Source: Photorhabdus caribbeanensis (GTDB taxonomy: Bacteria > Pseudomonadota > Gammaproteobacteria > Enterobacterales > Enterobacteriaceae). Taken from it: a stretch of DNA of 40,055 bases. Every line of letters starts with the position of its first letter. Within the stretch, counting starts at the first letter, position 1. Both the position numbers and the translations under genes were made by a program. Under the pieces are notes generated by a model. The model had not been told where the DNA came from. It saw only the letters and a list, made by a program, of their open reading frames with translations, and ran no database searches. The DNA is taken from the NCBI RefSeq assembly GCF_018448885.1, contig NZ_RCWB01000041.1, forward strand, positions 1 to 40,055. Direction: 5' to 3'. Below, piece by piece: positions 1 to 9,234 of this stretch.

Positions 1-308
1 CTCAAGGGTTAAAGAGCCTCGGGCAAGTTTCAGAACTATAAAGGCGCCAGCAGTTTGTCGCTGATAGTCTTATTGATAACCTGTATGAACAGGCAACGTC
101 GGGGATATTCCATTACTGTTAAGATAATTGAACTGATAAGTCATTTTATGTGTTTAATATCCAGTCAGGAACATATAACAAAAAACTTAGGTTGTCCCGT
201 CTGTTTAGGTGATGAATATTTGATTAACTTAATAAATGTGACATAAATCCCAAATTTTTTAACTCGCTACGCTCACCAAAAATCCAATTTCAGTGAAGCT
301 CAGGTTAA
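1..308. other. Spacer at the left edge, no gene recognised
   Basis: AT-rich DNA downstream of degS. A 63-codon plus-strand reading frame (55-246) shows no recognisable protein and no good ribosome binding site, so I do not call it a gene. The first 50 bases could be the end of something outside the window, but nothing identifies it. Confidence 0.5.
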
Positions 309-1370
309 TTAATATTCATCAAATTCTTCAATGGTCACTTGCAGCGATAATATTTTCCCATTGCGCAATAAAGTGACAGGAACAATGCTGCCGGGTCGTA
401 TTTCAGCGACTTGATCCATTGTTTCAACCGCAGAAATAGCGGGTTTGTTATTGACACTGGTAATGATATCACCCACTTTAATACCGGCTTTTTGCGCAGG
501 CCCGTTTGTAGTCACCTGAAATACTCGTAACCCTTGAAGCTGGTTAATATTGCCGTTAGAAGAGCGAATATGTGGCAGCTCCTGCGACGTTATGCCAATA
601 AAACCGCGGATAACCCGTCCGTCACGGATAAGTTTCTGCATAATCTTAGTGGCGAGTTCAGTTGGAATAGCGAACCCCAATCCTTCTGGTGTTTCACCAT
701 TTTCACTTTTATCGAATGATAATGTATTAATACCCACTAGCTCGCCAAGGGTATTAATCAAAGCCCCGCCAGAATTACCCTGATTAATGGAAGCATCGGT
801 CTGGAGGAAATTTTGACGGCGGGTAGGGCTTAATCCAACTCGACCAGTAGCGCTAATAATCCCTTGAGTAATGGTTTGGCCTAAGTTGTAAGGATTACCA
901 ATGGCTAAAACGACATCTCCCACATGCGCGACTCTATTTGGATTAATCGTTATGACTGGCAGGTTTTCGGCATCAATTTTCAGGACAGCAAGATCCGTTA
1001 AGCTATCAGAACCTATGACCAGGGCTTCATAAAAATGACCGTCTTGCAGTGCAACAATAATTTGTCCTGCATTATTAATGACGTGTTTATTGGTAAGAAT
1101 GTAGCCCTTATCACTCATGATGACGCCAGAACCAAGGGTATGGTTTTCCCGGCCTTGATGAGAAAAACTTCCCATGTTGCTGCTGTAGACGTTAACCACG
1201 GCGGGTGCCGCCCTACGGACACCTTTATTAAAGCTGAATGGAACTTCGTCATTACTGTTACTGGTAATTGCAGATGTCAGCCCGCTAGGGCGCAGTGATG
1301 GAATGGCAATCAGTAAAATTACAGCGACAAGTAATCCTAAAAAAGCAGAGCGCAGCAACTTGGCAATCAT
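309..1370 (-). CDS. degS: Inner-membrane-anchored serine protease DegS
   Basis: This is a 353-residue HtrA-family protease close to the E. coli DegS length. One N-terminal membrane anchor (about residues 5-25) places the protease in the periplasm. The trypsin-like triad is visible: His96 in TNKHVI, Asp126 in SLTDLAVLK and Ser200 in GNSGGAL. A single PDZ domain follows (about 255-345). In the known family role, the PDZ domain senses unfolded outer membrane protein C-termini and the protease then makes the first cut in anti-sigma factor RseA, turning on the sigma-E response. In E. coli degS lies directly downstream of degQ. Here degQ is also upstream on the same strand, but about 1.9 kb away with an antitoxin gene between them, so degS probably has its own promoter. 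One PDZ domain plus the uncleaved anchor separates it from DegQ and DegP. Confidence 0.97.
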   Translation of the reverse strand: MIAKLLRSAFLGLLVAVILLIAIPSLRPSGLTSAITSNSNDEVPFSFNKGVRRAAPAVVNVYSSNMGSFSHQGRENHTLGSGVIMSDKGYILTNKHVINNAGQIIVALQDGHFYEALVIGSDSLTDLAVLKIDAENLPVITINPNRVAHVGDVVLAIGNPYNLGQTITQGIISATGRVGLSPTRRQNFLQTDASINQGNSGGALINTLGELVGINTLSFDKSENGETPEGLGFAIPTELATKIMQKLIRDGRVIRGFIGITSQELPHIRSSNGNINQLQGLRVFQVTTNGPAQKAGIKVGDIITSVNNKPAISAVETMDQVAEIRPGSIVPVTLLRNGKILSLQVTIEEFDEY

Positions 1371-2941
1371 GGGTATTATTCAGTGTGAGTTAATGAGTCA
1401 TGGCAGGATAACATAGAAATTAACAGATACCGCATTATGCTGTATCTCGGATTGCTAGCTTTTAGCGCATTTTGCTACAACCTGCGAGATTTTAACACTG
1501 TTTTTACTATCTTTAACTTTTCGTTTTAGCGCTTTTTATTGACTTCGTAACGTTCAGATTCACTCAGATTAAATCATGTGGGTTTTCTTTTTTTCATGTG
1601 ATTTAAAAGCAAGGAGTGTCAGATATTTTCACTCATTCAGGTAATATGATAAAACAGTAGTTAAAAAAACGTTTATGGTCTGTCAGCGGGGGTTTAAAAT
1701 CTGGAAAAAGTAGTAAGCGTATTATGAAAAAGCAGGTAAAAACTTTAATTGTTAAAGGTGAAAATAAGTGATTAAGATTTTTTTAAAACGGGTAAAAATT
1801 CGATGCTATACTGATATTGGAAGAGAAAACATCAGGAAAAGTCGGTCTTAAATTGATTAACCAAGTGACAGCGTTAATCCGATAATAAGAGTGAAAATAT
1901 TTAACAGGATTAACCACATTAACCACATTAAGCTAATTTGCCTTAAATAAGAGATTTTACATGGTCTGTAAGAAGTTTACGAAAAATCGGAGGTAATCGT
2001 AAAGACAGCCGGTAAACTTTTAGATTAACTAGATTAAAAATGATTAAATAAGTAGGAATTTATCCCAATATTATTAACATATCTGTTATCTGTTATCTGT
2101 TATCTGTTATCTGTTATCTGTTATCTGTCCTTGGATGCATTTTTGATTAAAAAAATAGTAAAATTATAGAAACGAGAATCGTTTTACAGGCTCCATCTTT
2201 TTAATATGGTTAACTTTATCTTTTTACTTGTATTTTCTGTATTTAGTCGTCGAAAACGCTTTTTTTATCGGCAATTAATTCAGTAAGGATTAAAAAAGTA
2301 GGTATCCCATTAATACTAGCTTTTTAAAAGATACAGAGTGAATAAAGGTGGTCTATTCCTTGCGTGATCGTTTAAAAGCAAGAATACAGAGTTAGAGATT
2401 TAATATAAAAAGAAAAGTCGGATTTAACCCAATAGATACACTTTTTATAAAGACAGTTAATTGCTTGTAATAAAAGTCTATTAATCATTAACAGAAAGTT
2501 GAAAAGCAGTCAGCAGGAAAAATAATATTACTCGGTATGTTGATATTAAAGTGTTTTTTCACTGCTATTTTACTAAGCAATTTATAAACATAACGCAATA
2601 AAAAGAAAGATAAAACGGTTAATATGGTAGGATTTAAGTTTTAAATAGAGAGTTGATTATCCGAAAAAATATAAGGGGGTATCTTTAATGTCATCAGGCT
2701 ATTTACTGGCATAATTTATGCGGATAAAGTAAAGGGTGATGGCTTATAGAAATCTCTCAGGATTAAGAGTAAACAGCATCAGCAAAGATGAAAAGCGGCT
2801 ATGATTAACGTTTGTTAAATGTAAAACACGATATGCTTGATGATTAAACTTAATAAAAATCAGGTATTAAAAGTAGTAAAAACAATGGTTAAAACCTTAT
2901 ACCGATTAAAATCAGAGGTTAAAACAAAGGGTTATATTTTT
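1371..2941. other. Long gene-free spacer between degS and vapB, strand-biased and repeat-rich
   Basis: About 1.57 kb without a credible reading frame on either strand; frames are broken every few codons. It is AT-rich and shows internal similarity. The hexamer GATTAA occurs 13 times on the plus strand (starts at 1567, 1770, 1855, 1908, 2023, 2032, 2042, 2145, 2288, 2761, 2803, 2842, 2904), but its complement TTAATC only twice (about 1872 and 2481). Two diverged copies of a longer unit, GATTAAA-AAGTAGG followed by ATCCCA, start at 2042 and 2288. ATTAACCAC is repeated back to back at 1909-1926. A heptamer tandem repeat lies at 2081-2128. The function is unknown. Eroded DNA or an untranslated transcript are both possible. 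Confidence 0.7.
2081..2128. repeat. Heptanucleotide tandem repeat (ATCTGTT), nearly 7 copies
   Basis: Six perfect copies of ATCTGTT followed by a seventh lacking its last base, 48 bp in all with no mismatch. A perfect short tandem array of this kind tends to change copy number by slippage, so it is a likely variable locus between strains. It lies in the gene-free spacer about 710 bp upstream of the degS start, too far to act as a simple promoter spacer. It is not a CRISPR, since there are no spacers. Confidence 0.95.
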
Positions 2942-3160
2942 TCATAACTTAACGTGTCTTTCTTCCACAATATCCAACCGTTTGGTTAAAAAGTCAGAGT
3001 CAGTTTTTTCTTGTTGCGAAAAGGAATTCCAACTGGGTTTAACCGGTCGCAGAATAATGATATCGCCTTCACGAATAACGTTCACTCCCTCGAAATCAAG
3101 GTCGCGAGGTAAACGTACAGCTCGGTTATTGCCACTTTTAAATATTACTACGGTTCTCAT
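2942..3160 (-). CDS. vapB: VagC/VapB-type antitoxin, apparently without its toxin
   Basis: A 72-residue protein starting at the ATG at 3160, preceded at good spacing by CTGGAGA. A longer frame to 3214 has no such site. The N-terminus MRTVVIFKSGNNRAVRLPRD is the SpoVT/AbrB DNA-binding fold typical of VagC/VapB antitoxins, followed by the REGD..ILRPV strand and a hydrophilic tail that in the family neutralises a PIN-domain RNase VapC. The stop codon overlaps an ATG (ATGA at 2945-2942), the usual vapBC coupling, but that frame ends after eight codons (MKKYNPLF). No PIN domain follows in any frame. The toxin is therefore missing or destroyed. From memory of VagC proteins, three or four residues between the two DNA-binding strands also look deleted. 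The family call is firm; whether the protein still works is unknown. Confidence 0.85.
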   Translation of the reverse strand: MRTVVIFKSGNNRAVRLPRDLDFEGVNVIREGDIIILRPVKPSWNSFSQQEKTDSDFLTKRLDIVEERHVKL

Positions 3161-3222
3161 ATTGAGTTCTCCAGAAAAACTATTTACAGGATCACCTATA
3201 GTGAGGGATATCAATGACTTTA

Positions 3223-3244
3223 AGACACAGCATTACGCTGTGCC
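3223..3244 (-). terminator. Possible terminator hairpin downstream of degQ
   Basis: Inverted repeat with arms GACACAGC and GCTGTGCC (one G-T pair) around a short loop, about 25 bases after the degQ stop on the minus strand. The following minus-strand bases are TTAAAGTC, so the U-run is weak. It also sits just upstream of vapB and separates the two genes. Confidence 0.45.
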
Positions 3245-3269
3245 TTAAATGGAATTTTTACTAAAAGTA

Positions 3270-4646
3270 TTAATTTCTCAGTAACAGATAGATACTCTCT
3301 TCACCGCGAAGAATGTTCAGCGCTATGACTGGCGGTTTAGAATCAATCACTTTGCGCAGTTCATTAATATTCTGTATCCGTTCATTATTGATCCCAACAA
3401 TCAGGTCATTTTTCTGTAAGCCAGATAACGCCGCCGGTGAGTTTTGAGCAACACTATCGATTTTCACACCATAAGTCCCTTTCACTTCACCATTGCTCAG
3501 GGTTGCACCTTGCAGGGCAAGAGTCAGATTTCCTGCTTTGGTTGTTTGACCTTCACTGCTTTCTAGCGTAACTGAAACCTCCATTGGCTTACCTTTACGC
3601 AATAAACCAATTTTAATTTCTTTACCTGGTATCGTTGTGCCGATTTTGGCTTTCAGTTCAGCAAAGCTACTGATCTTCTTACCATCAACGGAAACAAGAA
3701 TGTCGCCGGATTTAATACCTGCTTTCGCTGCTGCGGATTTTGGTAATACTTCACTGACAAATGCCCCGCGCTGTGCATCAATATTGAATGCTTTGGCGAT
3801 ATCGGAATTCATTTCCATGCCTTTAATACCAAGAATACCGCGCTTGACTTCACCATGAGCGATAAGCTGTTCACTCAGGGTTTTTGCCATATTACTTGGG
3901 ATTGCAAAACCGATACCGATGTTACCGCCGCCTGGGGCCAGAATAGCGGTATTGATGCCTATTAATTCACCATTCAAATTAACCAGTGCGCCGCCGGAGT
4001 TGCCGCGGTTAATAGAAGCATCCGTTTGGATGAAGTTTTCTAACCCTTCCAAGTTCAGACCGCTACGCCCTAATGCAGAGATAATGCCGGAAGTTGCAGT
4101 TTGACCAAGGCCAAATGGATTACCAACCGCAACAGCAAAATCACCAACTCGGAGCTTATCGGAATCGGCCATAGTAATTGCAGTTAAATTCTTAGCATCT
4201 TTCAGTTGCAGCAGAGCGATATCCGTCTGAGGATCTCGGCCTAACAATCTGGCTTCATATTCACGTCCATCATTCAATTGGACACGGATTTTATCTGCAT
4301 TCTCGATAACGTGATTGTTGGTTAATATATAACCTTTGGCGGCATCAATAATGACACCTGAGCCAAGCCCTTGGAATGGGCGGGTACTTTCACGGCCCAT
4401 CGGTAGATTTGGACCAAAGAAGAATCTGAATTCTTCAGGTATACTTTGTTCCTGTTGTACTTGCGTACCAGAAACATGCACGCTGACAACGGCTGGCAGG
4501 ACTTTTTCGAGCATCGGTGCGAGGCTCGGCAACTCCTGACCGGCGATAGCAGCAGGTAAAGCAGCACTACTGATAGTAGGGACCGAAATTGTAGACAATC
4601 CGATACTGATTGCTAACGCACTAAGGAATAAGTGTTTTCTTTTCAT
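3270..4646 (-). CDS. degQ: Periplasmic serine endoprotease DegQ
   Basis: This is a 458-residue HtrA protease with a cleavable signal peptide (about residues 1-28, ending SSAA). The catalytic triad is His112 (TNNHVI), Asp142 (PQTDIALLQ) and Ser217 (GNSGGAL). Two PDZ domains follow, at about residues 260-350 and 370-455, so this is a DegQ/DegP-type enzyme and not DegS. The short LA-loop region and the position upstream of degS and next to zapG match the E. coli zapG-degQ-degS order, which favours DegQ over DegP. The known role is degradation and chaperoning of misfolded periplasmic proteins as oligomeric cages. It is transcribed on the minus strand. A 239-bp gap to zapG and a hairpin in that gap suggest it has its own promoter. 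Confidence 0.95.
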   Translation of the reverse strand: MKRKHLFLSALAISIGLSTISVPTISSAALPAAIAGQELPSLAPMLEKVLPAVVSVHVSGTQVQQEQSIPEEFRFFFGPNLPMGRESTRPFQGLGSGVIIDAAKGYILTNNHVIENADKIRVQLNDGREYEARLLGRDPQTDIALLQLKDAKNLTAITMADSDKLRVGDFAVAVGNPFGLGQTATSGIISALGRSGLNLEGLENFIQTDASINRGNSGGALVNLNGELIGINTAILAPGGGNIGIGFAIPSNMAKTLSEQLIAHGEVKRGILGIKGMEMNSDIAKAFNIDAQRGAFVSEVLPKSAAAKAGIKSGDILVSVDGKKISSFAELKAKIGTTIPGKEIKIGLLRKGKPMEVSVTLESSEGQTTKAGNLTLALQGATLSNGEVKGTYGVKIDSVAQNSPAALSGLQKNDLIVGINNERIQNINELRKVIDSKPPVIALNILRGEESIYLLLRN

Positions 4647-4852
4647 CTAATTTTGTTCTCTTGTGTACCTAAGCCAGAAGGCCAATTGAAGTTAATTCCG
4701 GCAAGCTGCCATGATTACTTTATGACTGTTAATTATTAAATAAAGTTCATCGGGCAAACAGATTTTCCACAATTCTTTACAGGTATTTACATGATTGAGA
4801 AACAAAAAAACAAAACTTACGGGTAGATAATAGATTTTACATCTGAATCAAT

Positions 4853-4877
4853 GCTGTGGCACAAAACATGCCACAGC
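4853..4877 (-). terminator. Terminator-like hairpin after zapG
   Basis: Perfect 9-bp stem, GCTGTGGCA pairing with TGCCACAGC around a 7-base loop, 9 bases beyond the zapG stop. On the minus strand it is not followed by a clear T-run. On the plus strand it is followed by AAATTTTT. Position favours a zapG terminator or an mRNA-stabilising 3' end. Confidence 0.6.
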
Positions 4878-4885
4878 AGAAATTT

Positions 4886-5290
4886 TTATTGGTTTTTTTC
4901 ATTCATCGGACGAAACAGGCCGGAAGCACCATCGGAATAATCTTTTGGTGGCATTTTAACTGGAGCTTGATCGTTATCCGCTTCTGATTCAGTCAATCGA
5001 TAATTGAATGGGTTATCTTGTACTGGCATATTCGGCATCAGTTCATGAGAGCTTTTAGCCATATGCTGATATAACTGACGATAATCGCGAGCCATATTGT
5101 CGAGTAATTCTGCACTGCGGGCAAAATGACCAACTAATTCTTTACGGTACTCTTCCAGTTCTGATTTATTATTCTCCAGTTCTGTTTGTAAGGCTTTCTG
5201 CTGGCGCAGCTTAGTGTTACCAAAACGCATAACTAGCGCTCCGATAACAAAACCAACTACCAATCCAATCAGTGCATACTCCCAAGTCAT
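4886..5290 (-). CDS. zapG: ZapG (YhcB), Z-ring associated inner membrane protein
   Basis: A 134-residue protein of the DUF1043/YhcB family. One N-terminal membrane helix (about residues 4-22, with the glycine pattern GLVVGFVIGALV) is followed by a charged coiled coil (about 28-85) and a disordered proline- and acid-rich tail. In E. coli this protein sits at the inner membrane, interacts with divisome and elongasome components, and its loss disturbs cell envelope growth. It lies divergent to zapE with about 218 bp between, and upstream of degQ on the same strand, as in E. coli. Confidence 0.93.
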   Translation of the reverse strand: MTWEYALIGLVVGFVIGALVMRFGNTKLRQQKALQTELENNKSELEEYRKELVGHFARSAELLDNMARDYRQLYQHMAKSSHELMPNMPVQDNPFNYRLTESEADNDQAPVKMPPKDYSDGASGLFRPMNEKNQ

Positions 5291-5508
5291 AGCTACTCCT
5301 TCATCAACATCGTTGTTCCGCAGAATGTTTCACTTAATTATCGTCACTATAACCGTTAATCTAGTTAGAGTGGAATATTGATCATGATTTACATTTGTTT
5401 GTAGACCTTATTCTGAACCTTATTGTAGACAATTGATCCGGTAATAAGGTCAATCTGAATCATAAAAACGATAAAAAACGGGCGATTATTTTAAGGATTG
5501 TTATTGTC

Positions 5509-6639
5509 ATGCCATCATTGATTACCCCTTCATCATACTATCAAAAAAACCTTTCCGAAGGTAAATACCAACCAGATGAGGTTCAGCGTCAAGTCGTTGC
5601 TCAATTGGATACCATTCATCATGCTCTGATTTATGCTTCTCTCGGCAAGCCCGTGAAACGCCAAAGCTTGAAAGGACGTCTGAGTAAATTGCTAGGGAAG
5701 CCGACGTCAAGAAGCTGTACACCTGTTCAAGGGCTTTATATGTGGGGAGGCGTTGGTAGAGGAAAAACTTGGTTAATGGATATGTTTTACCAAAGTTTAC
5801 CCAGTGAAAGAAAATTACGTTTGCATTTCCATCGTTTCATGCTGCGAGTACATGAAGAGTTAAAGGCATTGCAAGGGCATGAAAATCCGCTGGATATTGT
5901 GGCGGATGGTTTTAAAGCAGAAACAGACGTGCTTTGCTTTGATGAGTTTTTCGTTTCCGATATTACCGATGCTATGATTCTCGGTACATTGTTGGAAGCG
6001 CTGTTTGTCAGGGGAATTACCTTGATTGCAACGTCCAATATTCCTCCTGATGAACTCTATCGTAATGGTTTACAGCGAACTCGCTTTTTGCCTGCTATTG
6101 AGCAGATCAAAAAATACTGTAACGTTATGAATGTGGATTCGGGTATTGACTATCGGTTGCGCACCTTGACACAAGCTCATCTCTATTTCTCGCCATTGAA
6201 TGAAGATAATGAACGAGCGATGAATCGAATGTTTATTCTTTTGGCCGGTAACAGCAGTGAACAAGCTTCGGTGTTGGAAATTAATCATCGGCAGATGCCT
6301 GTGATTCGTAATGCTGATGGTGTATTGGCAATTGGATTTAAAGTTTTGTGTGAAGATGCGCGTAGTCAGATGGACTACATTGTTTTATCAAAACTTTATC
6401 ACACTGTTTTGTTATATCAGGTTCCCGCGATAATGCCGGGTAATGAAAATGCCGCTCGTCGTTTCCTGGCGCTGGTTGATGAGTTTTACGAACGCCGGGT
6501 AAAACTGATCATTAATGCGGCGGTGCCGATGGAGCAAATTTATCAAGGGGTGTTGTTGACTTTTGAATATCAGCGGTGCTTATCTCGTTTACAAGAGATG
6601 CAAAGCGAAGAGTATCTGAAATTACCTCATTTACCTTAA
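5509..6639 (+). CDS. zapE: Cell division protein ZapE, AFG1-family ATPase
   Basis: A 376-residue P-loop ATPase. Walker A is GGVGRGKT at residues 80-87 and Walker B is LCFDEFF with Asp145-Glu146. The motif ATSNIPPDELYRNGLQR that follows is typical of the AFG1/ZapE family. The known role is binding and destabilising FtsZ polymers during constriction, especially under heat or low oxygen. The start ATG at 5509 gives the N-terminus PSLITPSSYYQ seen in relatives; the ribosome binding site is only AAGGA at moderate spacing. It is divergent from zapG and followed by the rplM leader. Confidence 0.95.
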   Translation: MPSLITPSSYYQKNLSEGKYQPDEVQRQVVAQLDTIHHALIYASLGKPVKRQSLKGRLSKLLGKPTSRSCTPVQGLYMWGGVGRGKTWLMDMFYQSLPSERKLRLHFHRFMLRVHEELKALQGHENPLDIVADGFKAETDVLCFDEFFVSDITDAMILGTLLEALFVRGITLIATSNIPPDELYRNGLQRTRFLPAIEQIKKYCNVMNVDSGIDYRLRTLTQAHLYFSPLNEDNERAMNRMFILLAGNSSEQASVLEINHRQMPVIRNADGVLAIGFKVLCEDARSQMDYIVLSKLYHTVLLYQVPAIMPGNENAARRFLALVDEFYERRVKLIINAAVPMEQIYQGVLLTFEYQRCLSRLQEMQSEEYLKLPHLP

Positions 6640-6679
6640 TCGTATATTGCAGATTCAAAACTGATTTTAAATATTCAAA

Positions 6680-6714
6680 TTGGGGTCGATTTTTATTTTT
6701 GACTTCTCTATAAT

Positions 6715-6718
<4 letters not shown>
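6680..6718 (+). promoter_or_regulatory. Probable rplM-rpsI promoter
   Basis: A perfect -10 box TATAAT at 6709-6714 is followed by a GC-rich start region (CTTGCGACCCC), a discriminator type common at stringently controlled ribosomal protein promoters. No good -35 hexamer lies 16-18 bases upstream; TTGACT at 6699-6704 is too close. An unusual or activator-dependent -35 contact is therefore likely. Confidence 0.5.
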
Positions 6719-7309
<591 letters not shown>

Positions 7310-7321
7310 TCGGGATTATAG

Positions 7322-7717
<396 letters not shown>

Positions 7718-7750
7718 TTTTTTGTCTTTATGGCAATTATTTAATGTGCA

Positions 7751-7776
7751 AACCCGTCTTTGTGGCGGGTTTTTTA
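7751..7776 (+). terminator. Intrinsic terminator of rplM-rpsI
   Basis: AACCCG (7751-7756) pairs with CGGGTT (7766-7771), followed by an uninterrupted T-run (TTTTT), 33 bases after the rpsI stop. Confidence 0.85.
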
Positions 7777-8023
7777 CTTAATTATCCATACACTTCCCCC
7801 AAAATGTACAAAATCTGGTAAACTAGTGCCAATTTTTGCCTCATCCATTTGTCTGCCTATTATCTGAACGATGGTAATTGCGTTGGATAATAATTGTGTT
7901 GAGTAGCGCATTCCGTATTCACCGTTGCGGCGCAGAAACATAAAGGGTGAGAATGAATAAGTAAGAATAGTCGTGGTCGTATGGGGCTATTCATTCCTTT
8001 TTTAGATAAACTTGGAGGTTTTC

Positions 8024-8665
8024 ATGGCTGTCGCTGCCAACAAACGTTCGGTAATGACTCTGTTTTCAGGCCCGGCCGACATTTTTAGCCATCAAGTGCG
8101 AATTGTATTGGCGGAAAAAGGTGTCAGTGTTGAAGTTGAACAGGTTGAGGCAGGTAATCTGCCACAGGACCTTATCGATCTGAACCCTTATCAGACAGTT
8201 CCGACTTTGGTTGATCGTGAGCTGACGCTATATGATTCCCGCATCATTATGGAATATCTGGATGAACGTTTTCCTCATCCGCCATTAATGCCAGTGTATC
8301 CAGTTGCTCGTGGTTCCAGCCGTTTGATGATGCACCGCATCGAAAAAGACTGGTACTCCCTGATGCATACTATTGAAGAAGGCAATTCTCAAGAGGCCAA
8401 TACTGCCCGTAAACGATTAGCAGAAGAGTTGCTAGCAGTGGCGCCAATATTTAAAGAGATGCCATTCTTTATGAGCGAAGAATTCAGTTTGGTTGATTGT
8501 TATCTTGCTCCTTTACTGTGGCGTTTACCGGTATTGGGTATAGAGTTACCGAGTTCTGGCACTAAAGATTTACAAATTTACATGCAGCGTGTCTTTGAGC
8601 GTGATGCATTCTTGGCTTCATTAACCGAAGCTGAACGTGAAATGCGCTTGCAATCCAGGAGCTGA
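8024..8665 (+). CDS. sspA: Stringent starvation protein A
   Basis: 213 residues from the ATG at 8024 (MAVAANKRSVMTLFSG). The in-frame TTG at 8012 lies on top of the TTGGAGG ribosome binding site, so it is rejected. It has a glutathione-transferase-like fold: an N-terminal thioredoxin-like domain with VPTLVDRELTLYDSRIIMEYLDERFPHPPL and a helical C-terminal domain. SspA lacks transferase activity. In E. coli it binds RNA polymerase sigma-70 holoenzyme and lowers H-NS levels, which affects stress and virulence genes. It is three bases upstream of sspB and co-transcribed with it. Confidence 0.97.
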   Translation: MAVAANKRSVMTLFSGPADIFSHQVRIVLAEKGVSVEVEQVEAGNLPQDLIDLNPYQTVPTLVDRELTLYDSRIIMEYLDERFPHPPLMPVYPVARGSSRLMMHRIEKDWYSLMHTIEEGNSQEANTARKRLAEELLAVAPIFKEMPFFMSEEFSLVDCYLAPLLWRLPVLGIELPSSGTKDLQIYMQRVFERDAFLASLTEAEREMRLQSRS

Positions 8666-8668
8666 TTT

Positions 8669-9184
8669 ATGGAGCTGTCTCAAATGTCTCCCCGTCGTCC
8701 TTATTTGTTGCGTGCTCACTACGAGTGGTTGCTCGATAATAATATGACTCCGCATTTGGTTATAGATGTGACTTTACGCGGAGTTAATGTACCGATGGAA
8801 TATGCTCGCGACGGGCAAATTGTGCTGAATATAGCGCCGAGAGCTGTTGGTAATCTTGAGTTAACTAATGATGAAGTACGTTTCAATGCCCGTTTTGGCG
8901 GTGTTCCCCGTCGGGTTAATGTGCCGATGGCGGCAGTTATAGCGATTTATGGCCGTGAAAATGGGGCGGGAATGATGTTTGAGCCTGAAGCAGCTTATAA
9001 AGATGAATATCTTTTTAAATCTGCTTCAGATCAGGATAAAGCGGGTACTTCTGCATCTGCGACAGATAATCTGGTATTAGTTACGGATACACTGAGTGAT
9101 GCCGAAGATAATAGTGGAACTTCACCTGATGATGAGCCACCAAAACCAACGAGAGGGCGCCCTGCTTTACGGGTAGTAAAATAA
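8669..9184 (+). CDS. sspB: ClpXP protease specificity-enhancing factor SspB
   Basis: 171 residues. The N-terminal substrate-binding domain (about 1-115) is nearly identical to the E. coli protein in RRPYLLRAHYEWLLDNN, PMEYARDGQIVLNIAP and EVRFNARFGGVPR. An acidic, disordered linker (about 118-158) follows. The C-terminal RGRPALRVVK is the XB peptide that docks on the ClpX zinc-binding domain. It tethers ssrA-tagged and other substrates to ClpXP. Start at 8669, with GGAG close upstream inside the end of sspA. Confidence 0.97.
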   Translation: MELSQMSPRRPYLLRAHYEWLLDNNMTPHLVIDVTLRGVNVPMEYARDGQIVLNIAPRAVGNLELTNDEVRFNARFGGVPRRVNVPMAAVIAIYGRENGAGMMFEPEAAYKDEYLFKSASDQDKAGTSASATDNLVLVTDTLSDAEDNSGTSPDDEPPKPTRGRPALRVVK

Positions 9185-9193
9185 GCGTTAAAA

Positions 9194-9222
9194 GAGGGGG
9201 CGGGTTTGCCTCCTTATTTTTT
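9194..9222 (+). terminator. Intrinsic terminator of sspAB
   Basis: GAGGGGGC (9194-9201) pairs with GCCTCCTT (9208-9215), with two G-T pairs, around GGGTTT, followed by ATTTTTT. It begins ten bases after the sspB stop. Confidence 0.85.
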
Positions 9223-9234
9223 CAAATTTATTAA

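Noticed and set aside
55-246. 63-codon plus-strand gene at the left edge
   Set aside because: No ribosome binding site, no recognisable domain, AT-rich chance-like composition.
2081-2128. CRISPR-like array
   Set aside because: The 7-bp units are directly adjacent with no spacers; this is a simple tandem repeat.
2300-2945. vapC downstream of vapB
   Set aside because: Translation of all minus-strand frames shows stops every few codons and none of the PIN-domain acidic motifs.
6699-6714. TTGACT as the -35 of the rplM promoter
   Set aside because: Only four bases separate it from TATAAT, far below the 16-18 needed.
8012-8023. Upstream TTG start for sspA
   Set aside because: The codon lies in the TTGGAGG ribosome binding site, and MAVAANKRS at 8024 is the conserved N-terminus.
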